Below, one piece after another: positions 55,557 to 64,000 of a stretch of DNA of 64,000 nt; the first letter of the stretch is position 1, and every line of letters starts with the position of its first letter. A program made the translations under genes and the position numbers. Source of the DNA: Amphibalanus amphitrite (taxonomy: Eukaryota; Arthropoda; Thecostraca; Balanomorpha; Balanidae); contig NW_024882205.1 in assembly GCF_019059575.1 (NCBI RefSeq), forward strand, positions 186,001 through 250,000, in the 5' to 3' direction. Below the pieces are notes generated by a model. That model searched no databases and was not told the origin of the DNA. It saw only the letters and a list, made by a program, of their open reading frames with translations.

Positions 55557-55696
55557 CAATTCATGGAGATTTTTCCTCAAGAGTTGTGGACCAGTGGAAC
55601 CAACTGCCTGAACATGTGGTACTGATTCCAAGCATCAACGCTTTCAAGAACAGATATGACCGTCATATGACATTGAGAAGAGGCAGCATCCTATGA
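55557..55696 (+). pseudogene. 3' scrap of a non-LTR retrotransposon reverse-transcriptase ORF
   Basis: It translates to RVVDQWNQLPEHVVLIPSIN then AFKNRYDRHM before a stop at 55694-55696. This is the common C-terminal tail (VVxxWNxLPxxVVxxxxxxxFKNR) of CR1/Jockey-type ORF2 proteins. Only this tail remains. Confidence 0.65.
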
Positions 55697-55717
55697 GCAT
55701 CCGCTCCCAATGGACGA

Positions 55718-55860
55718 CGGTGAAAACAGGGCGCCTGGGGCGATTTGATCAAGGTTCGTGAAATTCACACGTGACATTTAGCATCTTGAAGGCCATTGGA
55801 GGGGGGAGAAGCTCCAAATGTCACGTGACTAATATGCCCTCCGGCGCCCTGTTTTCACCG
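55718..55860. mobile_element. Small inverted-repeat element (143 bp)
   Basis: Perfect 18-bp ends cggtgaaaacagggcgcc and ggcgccctgttttcaccg, with inner inverted blocks cacgtgacatt and aatgtcacgtg. The ends resemble those of the outer element at 54944-57287. Confidence 0.75.
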
Positions 55861-57645
55861 GCGTCCCTCCCTATGCCTCTTTCCTATCTACTATCTATGG
55901 TGAGCATCGAGGTCGCGCTGCAGCCCTATGTTTGGCGGCCTATAACTCAGAAACTGCTGGTTTTTCTACGATAAAACTTTATATGGTTCTACTCACAATC
56001 AACCAACAAACATTCTGGCTATCTCGGATTTTCAATTTTTGAAAATGTTGATCATGTGACCTTTTGACCTATTTTTTGAAGAGTGACCTTGATATTTTCC
56101 CCACTCAAAGTTGCAATTTTGTCGAATGATGATTAAAGCCTTATCAATTGTCATTCATATGCGATAATAAAAAAGCGGTTATTGCCCTGCGTTGACCTTG
56201 GTCACGTGACCTAAGGTCAACTTTTGACCTTTCGACCTTTCGAGGTCAACATCCATATGTTTTGATGTGGATCGACGAGAGGATCACGATGGTGCTATTA
56301 GTTTGTTCCTAGCTGGGATACCTTGAAAGTTATTCGAGAAAAACTTCATATATATGTAGTGCCGCTATTTTGACTTCCTTTTTGCTCCTGTGATGTCATC
56401 TTTGACCTGACCTGAAAATGACCTCAGTAAACATTATAGACCTTATCCGTGTGTACCCTGTACCATTTACCGCTTGTCGCTATCTTGCTTTGTTCTCGAG
56501 ATCTCGCTGACGCTCCCGCTCGTAATTTTGAACAGAAATGACCTGACCTGAGGTCAACGCAGGGCGATAACCACTTTTTTATTATCGCATATGAATGATA
56601 ATTGATAAGGCTTTAATCGTCATTAGACAAAATTGCAACTTTCAGTGGGGAAAATATCAAGGTCACTCTTCGAAAAATAGGTCAAAAGGTCACGTGATCA
56701 ACATTTTCAAAAATTGAAAATTCGGGATAGCCAAAATGTTTGTTGGTTGATTGTGAGTTGAACCATATAAAGTTTTTATCATAGAAAAACCAATAGTTTC
56801 TGAGTTATAGGCCGCCAAACATAGGGCTGCAGCGCGACCTCCAGGAATTGCTCGGGGCTATTATCTCGGAAACCGTTGTTCGAAGAAAAAAATCCTTGCC
56901 ACAGCTGGCTTCCCTGCCCATCACAACCCATTAGACCAATTTTAAGCAAAAAATAAAATATGAGGGTGCAGGGCACTTGTCGATTTGTCGTGGAACGCCC
57001 CTGATAGCAGCACGCTGCTAATTACACGTGTCAAATTGGGTTTCCATGGAAACAGCAACAAACCATGACATCGTCAATCTGTGTGATGTCATCAAATATT
57101 GCTGCCAACATCTTCATGGCCGTGTGATCAAACAAATTTATCAAACACAATCAACAAGACAGCAACTCTGTTCCAAACGCAGCTATGGAAAAGCTCATGG
57201 ATTACACGAAACATCATTAGTGTGACGTCATCACATTATGTCAGCTCACGCAATGCGTGCTGCTATCACCGGTGAAACAGGGCCCTGTTCTAAGTCTCTA
57301 TCAAAACCGGACTCAGCCTGTCGACATCGAAATTGTGGCTTGCTTCTGGTCCTGGCACTTAATTCGGTATTCTCTTAGCAGACGTCGCCCCTGCTGCCAT
57401 ATCTATGTAGTAGGGCCTACTCAACTTCTTGTGTGTTGAGCTCAGCATGTTGAGCTATGAGTATGAGTACTCAGTAGTTCCCTGAAGTGTCTCTGCCTAA
57501 GCCTATTCTGTTTTGTAATTTGTGCTGCTGCCGTCTCAAAATTTCAGGATTTTTATTTAGCAATGATTGCTTTTGTCTTGTGTTAGTGTGTACTTGTCAT
57601 AATTTTTTTTTTTTTGTTGTTCTCAGATTTGTTCCCAGCACCAAA

Positions 57646-57870
57646 ATGGGTGATATAAAAATGGAAAGGAAGGGTACCTTCAAGGTCGATTACCTAAAGG
57701 AGATCGAACGTGACATGCAAGAAAAATGGTCACGAGACAAGGTTTTTGAAGAAAATGCCCCAGAATCATCAAAATCAGGAAAAGGCGAGAAATATTTTGT
57801 CACTTTTCCATATCCGTACATGAATGGAAGACTGCATTTGGGACATACGTTTAGCCTTACTAAATGCGAG
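57646..57870 (+). CDS. LARS1: LARS1 coding exon 1, HIGH motif
   Basis: It encodes [20 protein letters not shown] through LTKCE, with the catalytic HLGH at residues 64-67. Donor GAG|GTAAGT. Phase 0. Confidence 0.95.
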
Positions 57871-60800
57871 GTAAGTACAATCCCTTTCACTGATGCTCAG
57901 ACTAAATAATAACGATGATGATCAGTGCTGGAAATGAGGCTGCTTTCTGGTCCCGGCGTTTTATTCTCCGGGTGAGTTAGCCCCGTCTAGCGCTTAGCCT
58001 TTCGGGACCCTCTCAGAGCCGCGGTTGTTTTCGCCGCTCGGTCCATTCGAGATGCAAAGTTGATAGTCGCACGAAGTTTATTTGGGGCCTCTGAATATAC
58101 GACTTCGAAATAAATCGATTCTACAAAACCTTTTACTTTCATCTATATGCATACATTTAACAGTAACTCCAGACTAGACTGGTTTGGCTGGCCCTAAATA
58201 AGCTTCGTGTGACTATTAACTTTGCATCTCGACTAGGGCGAGCGGCGAAAACAACCGCGACCCTGAGTGGGTCCCGAAAGGCTAAACGCTGGACGGGATT
58301 AACCTGCGAGGAGAATAAAACGCCGGGACCAGAAAGCGGCCTCATTTCCAGCACTGAATTGATGATATCACATTGCTGTGTTGTTACGGAGCGAGCGAAG
58401 CGAGCGGAGTCTTACGTAGAATAACGGAAATTTCTGAGTATGAGCGGCCGGCCGGCCGGCCGGCCGGCCGTGCGGACGCTTTTGCGAGGCTTATATCTCA
58501 GCAACCACTTGACCGATTTACATGCGGTAATTTTTGTAGGGTAGCTTCATTCCTTCTACCAAGTATTGGACTATTCCCGATGCATGTGGGTGACCCCTTA
58601 TGCACGTGCCACGTGCAAAACGAAGAGGTGTCACTTTTGTAATTGTTGCAATATCTCGGTAACTACTTGGCCGATTGCGCTGAAAGTTGGCATGTAGGTA
58701 GGCACCCACTAGGCACTGCATATCCATGTGCCAAAGTTGGGGTGCTGCTGCACGTGCGCACGTGCAGGGGTCGTTTCCAGATCTCGAGAACGGCTGGACC
58801 GATGGCGCTCAAATTTGGTACACGGTTAGGGACCAGTTAGTAGGGTGCCGTGCACAAGTCAGTTGGGACCCATTTTGCACGTGCGCACGTGCAGGGTGCC
58901 GCTTCCAGATCTCGAGAACGGCTGGGCCAATTGTGCTCAAATTTGGCACATCGCTAGAGACCAGTTAGTAGGGTGCCGTGCACAAGTCAGTTGGAGGTAC
59001 CCCCTCGAAATTTCGCACGTGCAAGGCGCACCCTCTCGCTCGCTCCGTTACTCGCCCCAAAGGCGTTATACTGGTGTATGTATTGCTAGCTGCTTGCTTT
59101 AGCGCTGTGAATGGTGACTGTTGAGTATACAGGATTGATCTTTAAGCTAGATTGGAATGCTCTATGCTATCAACCACTAGAAAGGCTGTTTGCTCAATTC
59201 TACATTTACTACTTGTTGCAATGATATTAGTTATTTGTGGGATAGGAGAGCTGCAGCTGCCATATTGGCAAAAAGCATGATGGCTTACTATTATATTCGC
59301 ATTATTACGGAGCGAGCGAAGCGAGCGGAGTCTTCCGTAGAATAACGGAAATTTCTGAGTATGAGCGGCCGGCAGCGGCCGGCCGGCCGTGGTCACGATT
59401 CTGCGACGCTTATATCTCAGCAACCACTTGACCGATTTACATGCGGTAATTTTTGTAGGGTAGCTTCATTCCTTCTACCAAGTATTGGACTATTCCCGAT
59501 GCATGTGGGTGACCCCTTATGCACTTGCCACGTGCAAAACGAAGGGGTGTCAGTTTTGTAATTGTTGCAATATCTCGGTAACTACTTGGCCGATTGCGCT
59601 GAAAGTTGGCATGTAGGTAGGCACCCACTAGGCACTGCATATCTATGTGCCAGAGTTGGGGTGCTGCTGCACGTGCGCACGTGCAGGGATCGTTTCCAGA
59701 TCTCGAGAACGGCTTGACCGATGGCGCTCAAATTCGGTACACGGTTAGGGACCAGTTAGTAGGGTGCCGTGCACAGGTCAGTTGGGACCCATTTTGCACG
59801 TGCGCACGTGCAGGGTGCCGCTTCCAGATCTCGAGAACGGCTGGGCCGATTGTGCTCAAATTTGGCACATTGCTAGAGACCGGTTAGTAAGGTGCCGTGC
59901 ACAAGTCAGCTGGAGGTACCCCCTCGAAATTTCGCACGTGCAAGGCTCACCCTCTCGCTCGCTCCGTTAGTCGCCCCAAAAGGCGTTATGCTGGTTCATA
60001 AAAAGACACATCTTTGACTTCAGTGATGTCTGTGCAAGTGTGCTGGATTTTTTTTTTTGTAGTGTTTGTTTTCTCACCATGTGGCCTATGTCTGCTCCCA
60101 CTTCCAGTTTGCAGTCGGCTACCAGCGCCTGCAGGGCAAACAGTGCCTGTTCCCGTTCGGCTTCCACTGCACCGGTATGCCGATCAAGGCGTGCGCCGAC
60201 AAGCTGCGCCGCGAAATCGAGACGTACGGCTGTCCGCCGACCTTCCCGGCCGAGGAGAACCGGGACGATGAGACCCAGCAGCAGGACAGTGGCGAGCCCA
60301 TCATCAAGGACAAGGCCAAGGGGAAAAAGGTAGATACAGACACTGAGAGTGCATACCCACCAGAAGGTGGCCACGGTCTGCTCATAGAGGATATGACCTG
60401 TCTAAGTTTCAGTTTAGGATGAGTGTATTCAGGGATCGAAATGCGAGCTGGATGGAGCAACATCATAACATTTCCTTACCTTCAATGTTTGAGCGTTTTT
60501 CACTGCTGCTACTGAAATCAATGGTGTGCTAAGTGTGCACTCGATACCCAGTAAGCCCAGTTTCACGAACTAATGCCCGATGCATTCACTCTTTTCGCCC
60601 ATGCCTCACTACCTGAACTCAGCAGCCCTGGATTTAACCCGCGAGTTGCTGGGGGGGGGGGGGCGTTAAACGCCCCCACTTTTTTCGCCGGGCCATAGCA
60701 TAAAGGCGCGCCAAATTTTGGGTACCTGTAGGGAATTGATTGAAGTTTATTGTGGCAAAGTTTCAAAAAATCGGTCGGAAATTTTTTGAGATATCGAGGT

Positions 60801-63800
60801 TTTAGTGACGTCATGATTTCTGAGTTTTCGACCAAAAACGGCATATGTTCAAAAAATCATATAAAATCACAAAATAGACATACAGACATGCCGTAAACGC
60901 CATTAGACTGCCAATATCTTGAACAATCAAATGGCTATCTTCGATTATTGATTATCGTTCCGCATTTTCCAAAATCTTGAACTGAATCTTGGCAATTTCT
61001 TGTGACTTCTTCACGACCATGATACATGCATTTCTTAAATTGAACTTTTTGAGCCAAACACGTACACAATACACATATGACAAAATGAATGTCACCATCG
61101 TGTTCTACGCCCCAAATTACCCATAAAACATGTGTCACAGGCTGCGAATATCAGTTTTGATTTTCGGGGATATGTTCCTACCCGGTTGACCTGACCTTGA
61201 CCCTGACCTATGCTTGACTGACCCCTACATGGAGCTGACACTCTTGTAGACCTTATATGATGGACTATGCACTGTTTTGACAGAGTTTATGACGAGAGGC
61301 GCACATTGCAAAGTCCTGAAGTCCATGCTACTGAAAGCCCGATTTCAGGTATTTGACCTGACCTTGACCCGACCTGTGACCTCAAAATTCAACTTTAAAG
61401 TACTCATCTGAAGCGTTTCGTCGCGTTCTTTCGTTTGCCGCCTCGTGCGTTTCGCTGCGCCTATTGGTTCTCGAGTTATCGGCTGGGGGCGTTTAACGCC
61501 CCCCCCCCAGCAAACGGTGGGGGGGGGGGGGCGAAATACCCCAGCAACTGCCGGGTTATATCCTATTGCCTGACCTGATGTCTGCGTCCATCCCCAGAGC
61601 AAAGCAGCGGCGAAGGCCGGCGGCTGCAAGTACCAGTGGCAGATCATGCAGAGTCTTGGGCTTCCCGATGACGAGATCAAGAAGTTTGCCGACGCCGACC
61701 ACTGGCTGCGCTACTTCCCTCCGCTGACGCAGCAGGATCTGCTCCGCCTCGGACTGAGGGTGAGCGGCAGCGGCTTCAGAGTCTGACGGGAGGGGGACGG
61801 GAACGGCTGGCTGCGGGAGAGGGAGAGCCGGGAGAGGAGAGGAACTGCTGGTGAATGAGGGGAAGAATTGCTGATGGCCGAAATGGAGCTGCTCCCGATG
61901 GAGGGATGGACGTGCCGAGGGCGGAAACTTGGAGAGGATATGGTGGTGTTGGTGGGATGAAAAAGAGTGGGGTCTGATAAACGGAAGAAATAATGGAATT
62001 GCGGATGCAAAGGAAAGGCAAGGAAGGTAGCCCGGCGCTCAACCGCTGAGCCCCGCCACTGAATCTCGGTGCTGAACCGCGGCGCTGGACTCTGGCGCCG
62101 TTTCCTGGCATTGGACAATGCCACTGCGTGCCGTCACTAAATCCGTCACTGACTGCGCTCTCCAACCCTGCCGACAGGTGGACTGGCGGCGCAGCTTCAT
62201 CACCACCGACGCCAACCCCTACTACGACTCCTTCGTGCGGTGGCAGTTCCTCCGACTCCGCCAGCTGGGAAAGGTGGAGTTCGGCAAACGGTACACCATC
62301 TACTCGCCGAGGGACGCGCAGCCCTGCATGGACCACGACCGCAGCTCGGGCGAGGGAGTCGGCCCCCAGGAGTACACGCTCATCAAGATGAGGGCCAAGA
62401 CGGTGCCGGCCGCGCTCAAGTAAGATGCCGCACGGCGCACGCTCGAACTTCGGGCAGATCTAAAATGCGGTAGATCAGGGCATCGTCATGACTGTGTCGG
62501 CTGGTGCCTTTGTTTTTTTTTTCGGTTAGTCTCGCCAAAACTGGCCTCGACGTGTTCAGTGTATGTATTTTATTTTCTTGTGAATGTTTAGAGTACTCAC
62601 TATCTGTCTTGCGTCGATATCTTGCCTCGATACGTTTGAGCATACCAGTGTGATGACCGTGGTACTCCCTCTGACAGGGCGGCCGGGAACAAACCGGTAT
62701 TCCTGGTGGCGGCCACTCTCCGACCGGAGACCATGTACGGCCAGACCAACTGCTGGGTGCGGCCCGATATGAAGTACATCGCTTTCGAGACTAGCAACGG
62801 CGAGGTAGGTGACACTGTACAGTCTAGGCTACCGATATGGGCTCTGTCGTTGGTATTGAAAGGAAATTTGTAACGACGTTCTGCGGTGTTAACTTGTTTG
62901 TATCAGGACCTACCTTTCCCGATTTGGTTAGCTACACCAAATCGGTGTAGCTAACCCGATTTGGTTTGGTTAGCTCACCGACGAAAGTTAGCTCACTTGC
63001 CAGCTACATAGATAGATTTATGTAGATAGATCACCAGCTAGCCAGACAGATAGCTCAAATGCTAAATCACTTACTCCCTTGACGAATTGTGCTGGTGACG
63101 AATTCACTTGACGAATTCAGTGAAATCACCTTATCGTTTTCTCTCTATGCGCAGGTGTTTGTGTGCACGAGGCGGGCGGCGCGCAACATGTCCTACCAGG
63201 GACTGACTCCGTCCGAGGGCGAGGTCCCCGTGCTGGCCGAGCTGACTGGTCAGGACATCATGGGTCTGCCGCTGCGGGCGCCACTCACCTCATACGATAC
63301 CATCTACACACTGCCCATGCTGACCATCAAGGAAGACAAGGGTGAGTGGGGGTGACAACACGGGCGAAGGGTGAAGTCGGGGAAAACGATGGTGACAGAA
63401 TAGAAGGGGATAGTTTTGAGCAACTTGGGATAATGTCATGGGTCAGTGACTGAGCCGTTTGTTAAGTTTTAGAATCATGCAGAGCAGGCTAGTTATTGAA
63501 TAGTGCTCCACTTGTGGGCTTCTGCATCGGTTTCAGCTGTTGAATTACGAAGTGAACCAATGCGCAATCACTGTGCATCTCCAGCACAAACTGTCTCAAT
63601 TGATTTCTTAAACCCCATCAGATAGATAACGCGCCATCCCCTGTGACCGCCCCAGGTACGGGTGTGGTGACCTCCGTACCATCCGACGCGCCCGACGACC
63701 TGGCCGCGCTGCGGGACCTGAAGAACAAGGCCCCGCTCCGCCAGAAGTACGGCGTCACGGACGAGATGGTGCTGCCGTTCGAGCCGGTGCCGATTATCGA

Positions 63801-63927
63801 GGTGCCCGGCCTGGGTCCGCTTAGTGCCGTCACCGCCTGTGACGCGCTCAAGGTGCAGAGCCAGAACGATAAGGAGAAGCTGGCGGAGGCCAAGGAGCAG
63901 GTCTACCTGAAGGGATTCTACGAGGGG
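57646..63927 (+). CDS. LARS1: Cytosolic leucyl-tRNA synthetase, first seven coding exons (runs off the window)
   Basis: Exons 57646-57870, 60108-60329, 61598-61759, 62178-62419, 62678-62804, 63155-63341 and 63656-63927 join in frame to 479 residues; the animal enzyme is about 1,180. It charges tRNA-Leu with leucine in the cytosol, and in animals belongs to the multi-synthetase complex and acts as a leucine sensor for TORC1 (family knowledge). Visible marks: [14 protein letters not shown] (residues 53-67), containing the class I HIGH-type ATP motif as HLGH; the [20 protein letters not shown] block; [18 protein letters not shown]; and the CP1 editing domain with [20 protein letters not shown] and [16 protein letters not shown]. 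The ATG follows an acceptor (ttctcag ending at 57627), so a 5' UTR exon lies upstream. The KMSKS motif and C-terminus are beyond the window. Confidence 0.96.
57924..58356. mobile_element. Foldback element with CAGTG ends in LARS1 intron 1
   Basis: Left arm from cagtgctggaaatgaggc (57924 to about 58095) pairs with the right arm ending ctcatttccagcactg (about 58190-58356), leaving a loop of about 95 bp. CAGTG/CACTG ends suggest a hAT relative, but the flanking 8-mers do not match. Confidence 0.7.
58385..59049. mobile_element. 665-bp repeat element, copy 1, LARS1 intron 1
   Basis: Starts ttacggagcgagcgaagcga and ends ctcgctcgctccgtt, an inverted end pair. Internally it holds two tandem copies of a block of about 124 bp containing ccagatctcgagaacggct and gcacgtgcgcacgtgc. 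Confidence 0.75.
59306..59970. mobile_element. 665-bp repeat element, copy 2, LARS1 intron 1
   Basis: Same orientation as copy 1 and nearly identical by eye, with a few substitutions and a changed CCGG-rich patch near 59370. Confidence 0.75.
60108..60329 (+). CDS. LARS1: LARS1 coding exon 2
   Basis: It encodes [20 protein letters not shown] and [18 protein letters not shown], then a charged, variable linker. Acceptor cacttccag, donor GTAGAT, phase 0 to 0. The preceding intron (57871-60107) is filled with repeats. Confidence 0.95.
60634..61559. mobile_element. piggyBac-like non-autonomous element in LARS1 intron 2
   Basis: TTAA at 60634-60637 and TTAT at 61556-61559 flank inverted ends cccgcgagttgctgggg and ccccagcaactgccggg. 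Poly-G/C hairpins lie just inside both ends; the interior carries TGACCT half-sites. Confidence 0.7.
61598..61759 (+). CDS. LARS1: LARS1 coding exon 3
   Basis: It encodes [20 protein letters not shown] and [20 protein letters not shown]. Acceptor catccccag, donor GTGAGC. Phase 0 to 0. Confidence 0.95.
62178..62419 (+). CDS. LARS1: LARS1 coding exon 4
   Basis: It encodes [20 protein letters not shown] and [19 protein letters not shown], a highly conserved block of eukaryotic LeuRS at the entry to the CP1 insertion. Donor GTAAGA, phase 0 to 2. Confidence 0.96.
62678..62804 (+). CDS. LARS1: LARS1 coding exon 5, CP1 editing domain
   Basis: It encodes [20 protein letters not shown], with the Thr-rich editing-site segment of LeuRS/IleRS/ValRS. 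Acceptor ctctgacag, donor GTAGGT, phase 2 to 0. Confidence 0.96.
62926..62956. repeat. 13-bp perfect hairpin in LARS1 intron 5
   Basis: ggttagctacacc, loop aaatc, ggtgtagctaacc. Confidence 0.85.
63155..63341 (+). CDS. LARS1: LARS1 coding exon 6, CP1 editing domain
   Basis: It encodes [20 protein letters not shown] and [20 protein letters not shown]. Acceptor tatgcgcag, donor GTGAGT, phase 0 to 1. Confidence 0.96.
63656..63927 (+). CDS. LARS1: LARS1 coding exon 7, end of visible CP1 domain
   Basis: It encodes [20 protein letters not shown], with the conserved editing-domain Asp residues, through [11 protein letters not shown]. Acceptor cgccccag, donor GTGAGT, phase 1 to 0. The next exon lies beyond the window. 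Confidence 0.95.
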
Positions 63928-64000
63928 GTGAGTCATGAGGGTGGGTAAGGTTGTTTTGCACTCGATAAGCCGTCGAATTAGGGCGTTGGAATGTGGAAGC

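Larger units (their letters stand above)
54970..57003. mobile_element. hAT-like foldback element inserted in the outer element
   Basis: Ends caggggcgttccacgacaaa and its reverse complement, flanked by ATAGCAG on both sides (candidate 7-8-bp target duplication, as in hAT elements). The arms continue inward for about 460 bp: 54970-55118 plus 55908-56215 pair with 56550-57003. The left arm is interrupted at about 55119-55907 by a repeated arm piece, a SINE, a retrotransposon scrap and a small element. The 335-bp loop carries the AGGTCA-rich module also seen at 40.9 kb. Confidence 0.7.
54944..57287. mobile_element. Outer inverted-repeat element split by a later insertion
   Basis: gggccctgttttactggtga at 54944 is mirrored at the right by tcaccggtgaaacagggccc ending near 57286, both joined to tagcagcacgc-type sequence. 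Without the insertion at 54970-57003 this is an element of about 310 bp. Confidence 0.6.

Overview
The window reads as nuclear DNA of an animal, most likely an arthropod and perhaps a crustacean. Genes are split by GT-AG introns and GC-rich exons sit in long, repeat-filled introns and spacers. The species cannot be fixed from sequence alone; a barnacle-like genome is a guess. Three genes are secure and one is partly resolved. All exon joins below were made by hand from frame, splice signals and family similarity.

Layout. 1-11017: no exon seen; CpG/GC-rich blocks and minisatellites. 11018-17640 (+): the C-terminal five coding exons of a SoxD transcription factor, with polyglutamine tracts and the HMG box split at the usual SoxD intron; its upstream coding exons are not visible. 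17641-24354: spacer without a recognisable gene. 24355-33948 (-): a complete ten-coding-exon excitatory amino acid transporter (SLC1/EAAT type, 568 aa), whose first coding exon ends in a 34-bp tandem array repeating both the splice donor and a CRE-like octamer. 33981-48075: repeat-rich spacer holding several short transposon-like elements. 48076-48768 (-): an exon for a protein with two Rap1-type Myb domains, with its CCAAT-box upstream region present as a diverged inverted duplicate at 49910-50225. 51560-57287: nested transposable elements. 57646 to the window end (+): the first seven coding exons (479 aa) of cytosolic leucyl-tRNA synthetase.

The genes do not form a pathway: a developmental transcription factor, a glutamate transporter, a telomere-protein-like Myb protein and a housekeeping synthetase. 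The more unusual content is the repeat landscape: TTAA-bounded short elements carrying poly-G/poly-C hairpins and many AGGTCA half-sites, a 3.36-kb inverted-repeat element with nine copies of a 16-bp palindrome and gene-like cargo, inverted TACGTAC arrays inside the HMG-box intron, and internal modules shared by elements with unrelated ends.
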